Origin: Solirubrobacterales bacterium
GTDB taxonomy: Bacteria; Actinomycetota; Thermoleophilia; Solirubrobacterales; Solirubrobacteraceae
Reading direction: 5' to 3'
Length of the DNA stretch: 16,457 nucleotides
Assembly: GCA_003244035.1 (NCBI GenBank)
Contig: QHBV01000179.1
Span: forward strand, 1-16,457
Shown here: positions 1 to 7,009 of the stretch, one piece after another
How the letters are laid out: each line of letters starts with the position of its first letter
How positions within the stretch are numbered: position 1 is the first letter of the stretch
Translations under genes and position numbers: made by a program
Notes under the pieces: model-generated
Database searches by the model: none
What the model saw: only the letters and a program-made list of their open reading frames with translations
Told to the model about the DNA's origin: nothing

Positions 1-25
1 CCCCCAAACCGCGAGGAGACCCGGA

Positions 26-1684
26 TTGCTGCGCCGACGGCGTCGGTCGCTGCTCACCGCGCTTGGCATCGCGCTGGCGGCGATGCTGTCGGCAGCGCTG
101 GTGGTCGGAGACGGCTTGGGAAATGGCTTCGATCGTGCGGCGAAGGCGGCGGGGCTGCCGGACATGATCGTGCGCTTTGACCCGCAATCGGCCCGCCGCG
201 TCAGCGAGCGGATTGCCGCACTACCGGATGTCGCCGGCTATTCACTCCGCTTTGAGGTGACCAACGCCTCAATCGCGGTCGCCGGCCACCGCCGCGGTGA
301 CGCGGTCGCCGAGGTGGTGGGATCGGGGCGTCGGCGCGGCTACGCCGTGGTGGCCGGGCGCGATCTTCGCCCCCGCCGTCCGGAGGCCCTGCTCGAGCGC
401 GCGCTGGCCGAGGCCTGGGGCGTTCGGCTCGGGAGCAGCCCGTCCGTCGGGGATCTCGGTCCCCAGCGGGTGGTGGGGTTCGTGGAAGCGCCCGACGACG
501 TCGGCTTCCCGCTCGCCAAGCCTCGCTTCTATCTCACCCGCTCGGCCATCGAGGCCCGTTTCGGCGCGCAGGCCAACCCCACCACCAACTTCGCTGAGAT
601 CTGGCTGCAAGATCCGCGGTATCTGGACGAGGTACTCGTCCAGGCGCGGGCCACCAGCTCTGGTCTGCGCAACATCCGCTTCGCGACCCGGGCGGGGGTG
701 CGGGTGCTCCACGATCAGGCGGCGGGAATCGTAATCGACCTGCTCGTCGCCCTCTCGGTGATCGCGCTGATCACGGCCGGGGTGATGCTGGCGGCGTCGG
801 CCCGGGCCGAGGTCCAGCGCCGGCTCAGTGCAATCGGCGTCAGGCGGGCGTTGGGCGCCACCCGAGAACACGTGGCGCTCTCCTATGGCCTCGAGGCGCT
901 GCTGGTTGCCGCGCCCGCGGCCAGCGTCGGTTTGGCGGCTGGGGTGCTGGCGACCTACGGACCGGCGACGCGACTGTTGACGCTGCTCAACGAGCCGGCA
1001 CCGGGTCAAGCTCTGGCGCTCCCGCTGATCGGCGGGGGGATGATCAGCGTGGCGATTCCGGTGGCCGCCACGGCCTGGCCGTCGTTCCGAGCAGCGAGCG
1101 GATCGGTGGTTGGGTTGCTGCGCGCGGCCGACGTCTCCGCGCCTGGCGGAGACGCGCGTACGCGCGCGCGTGAGCGCGTCCATTCCGGCGGACTGGCAGT
1201 ACTCGGTGTGCGACTGGTCGGGGCGCGGCGGGTTCGACTGCTGGCCACCGTGGTGACCCTCGGCTTGTCGGCGGCGTTCGTGCTCCTACTGCTCTCGCTG
1301 GCCACGGCGCTGAACTCGCTCGAAACCGATCCCGGAGCTCTGGGCAGGCGCTATCAACTGACCGCGGCGGGTCCGCCGTCGCTCGTCCCGCGGGTCCGCC
1401 GCCTACGGGACGTGCAAGCTGCGGCCTCGCGCTATGAGCTTCAGGCTGCGGACTCGTTTTCCCTGGGGGAGACCATCGACGTGATCGCCTATGTGGGCGA
1501 CCACGCGGCCTTCGAAGCGCCTCCGCTTCAGTCCGGGCGGCGACTTGCCGGCACCAATCAGGCGGAGGTCGGTGCCGGGCTGGCCAACGCGCTGGGACTC
1601 AGCAAGGGCTCGACCCCTGGCGCTCGCGCTTCCCTCGGGCAAGGAGCTGAGGCTCCGGGTCGCGGGGATCGTCAGCTCGCTTGA
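26..1684 (+). CDS. FtsX-type ABC transporter permease, N-terminal two-thirds (frameshifted)
   Basis: This is the membrane subunit of a MacB/FtsX-like ABC exporter. Its ATPase would lie upstream, outside the window. An N-terminal TM helix (residues about 8-28) is followed by an extracytoplasmic domain. TM helices then sit near 235-257, 285-311 and 330-351, and a second module begins with a TM at 404-427. The family motif before the third TM is visible (RRLSAIGVRRALGA, residues 265-278). The TTG start has GAGGAG seven bases upstream. The frame is open to the window edge, so the true start could be earlier. After codon ~530 (GLSKGST) the frame becomes nonsense and stops at 1684. The sensible continuation is in the +1 frame. 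Removing one C from the CCCC at 1614-1617 restores a single protein of about 748 residues ending at 2273. Family assignment is firm; transported substrate is unknown. Confidence 0.85.
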   Translation: MLRRRRRSLLTALGIALAAMLSAALVVGDGLGNGFDRAAKAAGLPDMIVRFDPQSARRVSERIAALPDVAGYSLRFEVTNASIAVAGHRRGDAVAEVVGSGRRRGYAVVAGRDLRPRRPEALLERALAEAWGVRLGSSPSVGDLGPQRVVGFVEAPDDVGFPLAKPRFYLTRSAIEARFGAQANPTTNFAEIWLQDPRYLDEVLVQARATSSGLRNIRFATRAGVRVLHDQAAGIVIDLLVALSVIALITAGVMLAASARAEVQRRLSAIGVRRALGATREHVALSYGLEALLVAAPAASVGLAAGVLATYGPATRLLTLLNEPAPGQALALPLIGGGMISVAIPVAATAWPSFRAASGSVVGLLRAADVSAPGGDARTRARERVHSGGLAVLGVRLVGARRVRLLATVVTLGLSAAFVLLLLSLATALNSLETDPGALGRRYQLTAAGPPSLVPRVRRLRDVQAAASRYELQAADSFSLGETIDVIAYVGDHAAFEAPPLQSGRRLAGTNQAEVGAGLANALGLSKGSTPGARASLGQGAEAPGRGDRQLA

Positions 1685-2273
1685 CCACGACGGACGTGTC
1701 GCCTACATACCGGCGGCGGCCTTGCTCGCAGCGGACCCGTCCGCGCCGGCGCGAATCGCCATCCGGCTTGCGCCATTGGCGAATCAGGCGAAGGTGACGG
1801 CAGCCTTGAGCGCTCTCGGCGCTCAGGTGGCCGCGGCCGGCGGGGCGGTTTCGCGCGGGAAGCCGCTCGTTGACGTGCTGCGGACGATTCTGCGGGGCGT
1901 CGCCATCGTCGACGGTCTCGTATGTCTCTACGCGCTGATGCAAGCCTGCGGCCTGGTCGTCCAGGAGCGTCGTCGGACGGTCGCGGTGCTCCGAGCTTGC
2001 GGGGCCGGTCCGCGCGCGGTCCGGCAACTGCTACTCGGGGCGGCTCTGGCGCTAGTGGTCCCCGCGGCGCTGCTCGGCGTCGTGCTGGAGCGACTGGTGT
2101 TCGGCCCGGGCCTGTCCCGCCTGGCCGCCAGCTACGCGACCCTTGCGCTCGCTCCGACGCTCGGGGAGGTCCTGGCGGTCCTGGTAGGGCTGGCCTTGGC
2201 CTCCGGCGCGGCCGTGCTGTGGGTGGCCAGGCAGGCCTCCCGAGAGTCGGTCATCTCCGGGTTGGCGTCATGA
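1618..2273 (+). CDS. FtsX-type ABC transporter permease, C-terminal part (continuation of the gene at 26)
   Basis: This is the second half of the duplicated FtsX permease, in the frame one base ahead of the upstream part. It carries the end of the second extracytoplasmic domain (LALALPSGKELRLRVAGIV, a typical MacB/FtsX beta segment). Three TM helices follow: one around VDGLVCLYALMQACGLVV, then LLLGAALALVVPAALLGVVL, then VLAVLVGLALASGAAVL. Between the first two is a second copy of the conserved loop (RRRTVAVLRACGAGPRAV). There is no credible independent start near the junction, although the frame is open from an ATG at 1491. It most likely exists only as the tail of the upstream gene. The stop TGA (2271-2273) overlaps the ATG of the next gene (2270-2272), which implies translational coupling when the gene was intact. 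Confidence 0.8.
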
Positions 2274-2443
2274 GACGGCTGACGCGGCGGGAGGCGGTGG
2301 CCGAGGGCCTCCTCGGGCTGGGCGCACTGAGCCTCGCCGGCTGCGGCGGCTCGACTCCGACGAGCACCGGGTCAACCTGCGCTCCACCTGGATGGACCCG
2401 GTGGGGGACGGACAACTGCGAGTCGGTCCCGGGGAGGCTCTAA
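2270..2443 (+). pseudogene. Detached Tat-lipoprotein signal of the metallophosphoesterase (frameshifted 5' end)
   Basis: The ATG at 2270 overlaps the permease stop (ATGA). It encodes a short frame starting MRRLTRREAVAEGLLGLG, then ALSLAGCGGS: a twin-arginine-like n-region, a hydrophobic stretch and a lipobox (LAGC). This is the expected N-terminus for an exported lipoprotein. The frame then turns into low-complexity sequence and stops at 2443. The mature protein continues one base back: frame 1 reads LDSDEHRVNLRSTWMDP from 2350 straight into the metallophosphoesterase. One base appears to be missing between about 2340 and 2391, probably in the GGCGGC/CTCGACTCC stretch. I read the signal and the enzyme as one original gene, 2270-3765. 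Confidence 0.65.
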
Positions 2444-3765
2444 CGGAGCGGCTCGAACTCGGTGGTCGTAGGGCTACGGCCGGCGTGCTCGGGACGCTCG
2501 CCCACGTGACCGATGCGCACGTGCTGGATGCCGCTTCGCCGGCTCGGGTCACGTTCTTGGGCCGTCTCGGCCCCCCGCTGCAGTCGACCTTTCGCCCCCA
2601 GGAGACGTTGACCGCGCAGGTCCTGGCCGGTATCACGGCGGCGATCCGCGGGCTCGGCCCGCAGCTGGTCATCCAGGGCGGGGATCTGATCGACAACGAC
2701 CAGAGCAACGAGCTCGAACGGGCCCTGGCCGCGCTGCGCGGAGGGCGCGTGACACCCAGCAGCGGAGCGCCCGGATACGTCGGCGTCCAGAGCCCTGCCG
2801 ATCCCGACCCGTTCTACTACCGCCCCGACCTCGACGCTCCCCTGTACCCCGGGCTGCTGCGTGCCGCCTCACGGCAATTCGTCAGCCGCGGGATTGGCAG
2901 TCCGTGGTATCCCGTCCTCGGCGACCACGATGTACTGGTGGCCGGTGAGATCGTGCCGACGGCGCTGACACGATCGCTGGCGGTCGGAGGGCGGGCGCTG
3001 TGGGATCTCCCCTCGGGACTGACTCTGCCCGGGGGCCTGGGCGCCACGGCTGTCTCCTCGCCTGACGGGCCACCGAATCCCGGGCTGGTGGATCAGTTCC
3101 TCCGCCACGCGCTGGATGGGCCGACCGTCGACGTGCCGCCTGACCCCACACGCCGCCAAATGTCGATCGACGAAGTGATCGCTCGCGTGCGCCGAGCTGC
3201 GTCCGGCGGATCGCTGCAGTCCGGTCGTCTCGATTATGCGTTCGAGCTCGGTCCGCGCCTGAGGCTGATCGTGCTGGACCTGGTCCGACGTGACGGCGGG
3301 TCCGGCGGGATCGTCAGCCCGGAGCAGCCATCGTGGCTGGCCCGTCAGCTGGCCGACGCGGGCGAGCGCTGGGTGATCGTCATCTCCCATCAACCGCTGG
3401 CGAGCTCGGTCGGCGGCGACGAGCTGCTGGCGCTGCTTGACCGGACGCCTGGGGTGATTGCGGCCCTCTCCGGTCACACCCACCGTAATCGGATCGTGCC
3501 CCGTCATACCACCGCCGGCGGCTATTGGCTGATCGCCACCGCGTCGCTGATCGACTTCCCCCAACAGGCCCGCGCGTTGCGCGTTGTGGCCACGGCTGGC
3601 GGGGGTGTCGCCCTGCAGACGTGGATGCTGGACCACGCCGCGCCGGGCCGCCTGGGCACGATCGCACGTCAGCTCTCATTCACCGACGCGCAGGGCGGCC
3701 GACCCAATGGGTTCGCCGGAGGCAGGCTGGATCGCAACGTCACGCTGTATCGGCGCGGATTTTGA
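2392..3765 (+). CDS. Calcineurin-like metallophosphoesterase (TIGR03767/PPA1498-like)
   Basis: This is a probable dimetal phosphoesterase. The signature blocks are in order, counted from the ATG at 2392: DAH (41-43), GGDLIDN (97-103), GDHD (177-180, in place of the usual GNHE/GNHD), ISHQ (331-334) and GHTHRN (361-366). These supply the usual metal ligands. The opening GTLAHVTDAHVLDAASPAR with RPQETL resembles the actinobacterial PPA1498-type family. The ATG at 2392 is only the first usable start in this frame. Coding sense extends upstream to about 2350, and the natural start is probably the Tat-lipoprotein signal at 2270 in another frame. If exported, it would be surface-anchored and act on an extracellular phosphoester of unknown identity. 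The 3' end overlaps the convergent methyltransferase by 26 bases. Confidence 0.85.
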   Translation: MDPVGDGQLRVGPGEALTERLELGGRRATAGVLGTLAHVTDAHVLDAASPARVTFLGRLGPPLQSTFRPQETLTAQVLAGITAAIRGLGPQLVIQGGDLIDNDQSNELERALAALRGGRVTPSSGAPGYVGVQSPADPDPFYYRPDLDAPLYPGLLRAASRQFVSRGIGSPWYPVLGDHDVLVAGEIVPTALTRSLAVGGRALWDLPSGLTLPGGLGATAVSSPDGPPNPGLVDQFLRHALDGPTVDVPPDPTRRQMSIDEVIARVRRAASGGSLQSGRLDYAFELGPRLRLIVLDLVRRDGGSGGIVSPEQPSWLARQLADAGERWVIVISHQPLASSVGGDELLALLDRTPGVIAALSGHTHRNRIVPRHTTAGGYWLIATASLIDFPQQARALRVVATAGGGVALQTWMLDHAAPGRLGTIARQLSFTDAQGGRPNGFAGGRLDRNVTLYRRGF

Positions 3766-4405
3766 CCAAGCTGGCGAACCATCGACCGCCCCTACACCAG
3801 CGCCGCTCGGTTTGAAAGCCGCCGGAGCGAGCCAGCCGGTCAACGTCGCGCACGGACACCCGCGCCCAGCGAAACCACGTGCTGAACGCTTCAGCCGTTT
3901 CCATCCGAACCAGCAACGAGCCGGTCGGCGCGTCGGGCGGGTCCAGCTCGACCAGCAGCCTGCCGTCCTGCGCCAGCAGCGTCTCGATCCGCGCCAGCAG
4001 TCGAGACGGGACCCCGCCGATGCCGATGTTGCCGTCGAGCAGCAGCGCACTGCGCCACGTGCCGGCCCCGGGGAGCTCGTCGAAGACCGAGGCCACGATG
4101 GCGCGTCCGCCCCGACCGGTGGCCAGCTCGACGGCGACGGGCGAGAGGTCCACGCCGAGCGCGAATACTCCGCGTGTCGCAAGCTCGTGCAGATGGCGAC
4201 CCGGTCCGCAGCCGACATCGAGCACCGGCCCGCCCAGCTCACGAAGCAGTTCCACGTCGAGCGCGTCCGGTAGCCCGACGTAGCGCTCGAGCGGGACGGC
4301 GACGAACGTTCCATCCTGCAGACGCAGGCGCGCGTCCGCCGGCACGCGATGTCGCTCACGAGCTCTTACCAGCCCGTCTCCATAGACCCGGAGCGGATGG
4401 CTCAT
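3740..4405 (-). CDS. Class I SAM-dependent methyltransferase
   Basis: The 221-residue protein has a Rossmann-type methyltransferase core. Motif I is VLDVGCGPG (61-69), the acidic end of strand beta2 is GVDLSPVAV (84-92), and a post-motif segment LLLDGNIGIGG (121-131) precedes LVELDPPDAP (151-160). An upstream extension of this frame is open to 4627. I chose the ATG at 4405 because it overlaps the stop of the upstream DUF2064 gene (ATGA), and the residues before it look non-coding. The acceptor substrate cannot be inferred. Translational coupling to the sugar-transferase-like protein suggests a small metabolite or glycan intermediate rather than rRNA or DNA. Confidence 0.87.
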   Translation of the reverse strand: MSHPLRVYGDGLVRARERHRVPADARLRLQDGTFVAVPLERYVGLPDALDVELLRELGGPVLDVGCGPGRHLHELATRGVFALGVDLSPVAVELATGRGGRAIVASVFDELPGAGTWRSALLLDGNIGIGGVPSRLLARIETLLAQDGRLLVELDPPDAPTGSLLVRMETAEAFSTWFRWARVSVRDVDRLARSGGFQTERRWCRGGRWFASLVKIRADTA

Positions 4406-5037
4406 CCCGTAATCGACCGCAGCGTGGCGGCGAACCGTGAGTTCGGCGCTTGCAAGGCAACCGCGCACGCATCGTCGATCGTGTCGACGTCGCGCAGGAG
4501 GGGCTGGTCGTGGACACGAAGGCGCAGCTGCCGGAGACGAGCACGCTGCCTGCGCCACGTCGTGTGGCAGCTCATGGGAATACCGCTGAACACCCCGGCG
4601 CTGCCATGTTTGAGTCCGACGCTCCAATAACCGCCGTCGGCGGTTCGCCCTAGCACGGCGTCGACCGCTGGGTGTGAGAGCGCACGCAACCCGTCATCGA
4701 GCAAGGCCTCGGTCAGCTGGGGGGTATCCATGCCGACCAATAGGGCCGCACCGGGCACATCCGCGAAAGCCGCGGCCAGCCGCTCATCGAGCCCGCTACC
4801 GCTCTGGCCGATCAGTTCGAATCCGTCTCGCTGCCAGCAGCGGGGGTCTCCGTCGAAGACCAGGATCTTACGCGGCACGGGCATCCGGGCGACAAGGTCG
4901 AGCGTGTCCGTCAGCGCTGCCTCCGCGAGAGCTGCTGCCTGCGCGGGGCTGCACGGGGGCGTAAGGCGTGTTTTGACCCGGCCGGGAATCGGCTCCTTGG
5001 CGATTACGAGCAGCGCGACATCGTTCACCTGCTTCAA
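4402..5037 (-). CDS. DUF2064/TIGR04282 glycosyltransferase-like protein
   Basis: This is a GT-A-fold nucleotide-diphospho-sugar transferase relative of 211 residues, the usual family length. Visible blocks are AKEPIPGRVKTRL (13-25, the nucleotide-binding entry loop), the DxD-like VGMDTPQL (101-108), RTADGGYWSVGL (131-142) and DVDTIDD (183-189). NCBI names related proteins for arsenosugar biosynthesis or as radical-SAM/selenodomain-associated transferases, but no arsenic or selenium gene is present here. The first start is TTG at 5037 with GGGAAG a few bases upstream. A GTG three codons later is an alternative. It is the first gene of a two-gene minus-strand unit with the methyltransferase and faces the divergent control region at 5038-5182. 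Confidence 0.85.
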   Translation of the reverse strand: MKQVNDVALLVIAKEPIPGRVKTRLTPPCSPAQAAALAEAALTDTLDLVARMPVPRKILVFDGDPRCWQRDGFELIGQSGSGLDERLAAAFADVPGAALLVGMDTPQLTEALLDDGLRALSHPAVDAVLGRTADGGYWSVGLKHGSAGVFSGIPMSCHTTWRRQRARLRQLRLRVHDQPLLRDVDTIDDACAVALQAPNSRFAATLRSITG

Positions 5038-5060
5038 CCTACTTCCCGGACCGGGTCGTG

Positions 5061-5077
5061 TCGATTACGAAAATCGA
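5061..5077. promoter_or_regulatory. Inverted repeat TCGATT-N5-AATCGA in the divergent intergenic region
   Basis: Perfect 6-base arms (5061-5066 and 5072-5077) flank ACGAA. It lies 24 bases upstream of the DUF2064 start on the minus strand, in the most AT-rich stretch nearby. A dimeric regulator site is possible, but six-base arms also arise by chance. Confidence 0.3.
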
Positions 5078-5091
5078 AAGCCGTACAAAGA

Positions 5092-5138
5092 TGAACAGTG
5101 TCTTAACTCCTGTGGGTGAACAGCCAATTAACTCTGTG
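5092..5138. promoter_or_regulatory. Tandem imperfect direct repeat, candidate operator/promoter of the molybdoenzyme operon
   Basis: Two copies share the pattern TGAACAG-N4-TTAACTC-(C)-TGTG. Copy one is 5092-5114 and copy two 5117-5138, with the TGAACAG elements 25 bases apart. The four-base spacer differs (TGTC versus CCAA) while both flanks are conserved, as expected for a protein-binding half-site pair. The repeats lie between the divergent genes and end 44 bases before the GTG start at 5183. The response regulator encoded at 12782 is a possible but untested binder. Confidence 0.45.
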
Positions 5139-5182
5139 CTGACATTCAACTCTTCGCATCGCGCTGTGCCACGCTCCAGTTC

Positions 5183-6472
5183 GTGCGCTTGCCGTTCGTC
5201 GACCCGACCAGCCCGCCGCCCGGACCGTTTCGGCGCACGTTCTGGCGTAGCCCGTTGCGGGGCCCGTGGTTGACCTCGGTACTGGGATGTGCCCTGCTCG
5301 TCGGCATCCCGATCGTTGCGGTGACGGGATTCCTGTCCAACGCCGCCTACGACCCGAGGCTCGGGCACAACTCGGTCGGGCGTTCCCTCGGACCGCTGGA
5401 CTTCTATCTGTTCTCGTTCCCGACGCATCCGAGCTGGCTTTACGCCGTCAACCAGGGGCTCCACATCACGATTGGTCTGGCCGTCTTCCCGATTCTGCTG
5501 GCCAAGCTGTGGTCGGTGATCCCGAAGCTGTTCGAGTGGCCGCCGGTGCGGACTCTGGCCCACGCGCTCGAGCGCCTGTCGCTGGCCCTGCTCGTCGGCG
5601 GTGCGTTGTTCGAGTTCGTCACCGGGATTCTCAACATCCAGTACGCGTACCTGTTCGGGTTCTTCTTCACCACGGCGCACTATTGGGGCGCGTGGGTGTT
5701 CACCGGTGCATTTCTTTCGCACGCGGCGATCAAGCTGCCGACCATGCGCAAGGCGCTGGCCGCCCGGCGTCGTCTCGCGCCGTTGCGCGAAGGCCTCAGT
5801 CAGACTCGCCCCGAGCCGGCGCTCCCGGGTGCCGACGAGCTGATCCCCGTAAACCCTCGTGCGCCGACGATGTCCCGTCGCGCGCTGCTTGGCACCGTCG
5901 GCGCGGGATCACTGTTCCTGCTCGTACAGGGCGCGGGGCAAGCAATCGGCGGACCGTTCCGCGCGTTAGCGTTTCTGGCCCCGCGCAGCGCACATGGCCG
6001 CGGGCCAAACGGCTTCCCGATCAACCGAACCGCGGCCGCGGCGCAGATCACCGCTGGCCATGTGGATGCGAACTGGCGCCTGCGGGTGATCGCCGGTGCA
6101 CGCACGCTGTCGCTCTCCCGCGCCCAGTTGCTGGCCATGCCGCAGCGCACCTACGACCTGCCGATCGCCTGCGTGGAAGGCTGGTCGACGACCCAGCGCT
6201 GGAGCGGAGTGCGAGTCAGCGATCTGGCGGCGGCGGCGGGACTCCGCGGCGATGTAATCGCCAGAACCCGTTCCCTGGCCATCAACGGCGTGTTCGATGC
6301 GGCGGTGCTCTCCTCCGAGCAGATCAGCGACGAGCGGACGCTGGTGGCGCTGAAGGTCAACGGCACCGACCTGTCGCTCGATCATGGTTTCCCCGCGCGC
6401 GTGATCGGACCAGCGATTCCGGGGGTGCACTGCACGAAGTGGCTGGCCACACTGACGATCGAGCGGGCCTAG
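5183..6472 (+). CDS. Cytochrome b-type membrane domain fused to molybdopterin oxidoreductase (sulfite oxidase fold)
   Basis: The 429-residue protein has four N-terminal TM helices (about 27-51, 90-111, 130-152, 163-183). Histidines at 82, 94, 127, 166 and 180 are candidate haem ligands. A twin-arginine segment, MSRRALLG (230-237), leads a fifth hydrophobic helix (about 238-258). The C-terminal catalytic domain contains IACVEGWST (328-336), whose Cys330 matches the molybdenum-ligating cysteine of the sulfite oxidase superfamily, and a conserved end (DLSLDHGFPARVIGP, GVHCTKW). This suits dual insertion: helices 1-4 by Sec, and the folded cofactor domain exported by Tat. Similar polytopic molybdoproteins are known in actinobacteria. 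No start codon occurs between the in-frame TAA at 5129 and the GTG at 5183; TTG at 5189 is an alternative, and no strong ribosome site is seen. Substrate is unknown. Confidence 0.88.
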   Translation: MRLPFVDPTSPPPGPFRRTFWRSPLRGPWLTSVLGCALLVGIPIVAVTGFLSNAAYDPRLGHNSVGRSLGPLDFYLFSFPTHPSWLYAVNQGLHITIGLAVFPILLAKLWSVIPKLFEWPPVRTLAHALERLSLALLVGGALFEFVTGILNIQYAYLFGFFFTTAHYWGAWVFTGAFLSHAAIKLPTMRKALAARRRLAPLREGLSQTRPEPALPGADELIPVNPRAPTMSRRALLGTVGAGSLFLLVQGAGQAIGGPFRALAFLAPRSAHGRGPNGFPINRTAAAAQITAGHVDANWRLRVIAGARTLSLSRAQLLAMPQRTYDLPIACVEGWSTTQRWSGVRVSDLAAAAGLRGDVIARTRSLAINGVFDAAVLSSEQISDERTLVALKVNGTDLSLDHGFPARVIGPAIPGVHCTKWLATLTIERA

Positions 6473-6475
6473 GCG

Positions 6476-7009
6476 ATGGGCGCACGATTTCGTCGGGCCT
6501 ACGGTGCCTCGCCGCTGCATCTGCTGGCCTTGCTGGCCAGCCTGCTGATCGCCGGCACCGCCGCCGCCGGATGGTTTGACAACACCGCTCCGATCACCGA
6601 GCGGATCCTGATCTGGTTCCTCGGTGCCGTCATCGGCCACGATCTGGTGCTGCTCCCCCTGTACACGCTGCTTGACCGGATCGCCTTCGGCGCGGCGAGG
6701 GGACGGCGGGTCCGTCCTCAGCCGGCGGTGGGCTGGGCCTACGTGCGCGTCCCGGCCCTGCTCAGCGGGCTGCTGTTCCTGGTCTTCTTTCCGGAGATCC
6801 TGCGGCTCGGCGACGCCGCGTTTCACACGGCCAGCGGCCTGAACCAAGACCCGTACCTGCTGCGCTACCTGCTGAGTTGTGCGGGCCTGTTTGCCCTCTC
6901 CGGGCTGGCCTATGCCGGCAGCCTGGCGCGAGCGCGAGCGCGACGCCGGCTCGGGCCAGGGGCGCCGAGGAGCGCTGAAGCGATCAGCGAGGACACGGAG
7001 GTCCGGTAA
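6476..7009 (+). CDS. Small four-TM membrane protein, companion of the molybdoenzyme
   Basis: I do not recognise a named family for this 177-residue protein. Four hydrophobic helices are visible at about 12-32, 44-66, 90-108 and 129-149. They are joined by short loops and followed by an Arg-rich, hydrophilic tail. His15 and His55 lie in or at the edges of helices, and His117 is in a loop. The ATG follows the oxidoreductase stop by only three bases, so the pair is surely cotranscribed. This spacing makes it a candidate membrane partner, for example for anchoring, assembly or electron transfer, but no haem-binding motif is certain. Its last 26 bases overlap the convergent GT-C-like gene. Confidence 0.8.
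   Translation: MGARFRRAYGASPLHLLALLASLLIAGTAAAGWFDNTAPITERILIWFLGAVIGHDLVLLPLYTLLDRIAFGAARGRRVRPQPAVGWAYVRVPALLSGLLFLVFFPEILRLGDAAFHTASGLNQDPYLLRYLLSCAGLFALSGLAYAGSLARARARRRLGPGAPRSAEAISEDTEVR

Noticed and set aside
1922..2443. Reading the whole 173-residue frame as one protein
   Set aside because: Its first two-thirds are a shadow of the permease; only the part from the ATG at 2270 is meaningful (Tat-lipoprotein signal).
4406..4627. N-terminal extension of the methyltransferase to an upstream ATG
   Set aside because: The extra 74 residues are Arg/Ala/Ser/Pro-rich and lie over the DUF2064 gene; the ATGA overlap at 4402-4405 gives the better start.
4402..5037. Arsenosugar or selenium pathway based on the DUF2064 family names
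   Set aside because: No arsenic methyltransferase, radical-SAM or selenium gene is in the window; the family name alone is not evidence.
5266..6579. 437-residue frame overlapping the molybdoenzyme
   Set aside because: Same strand, other frame, low-complexity Arg/Pro/Gly sequence; the real frame has membrane helices and the molybdenum cysteine.
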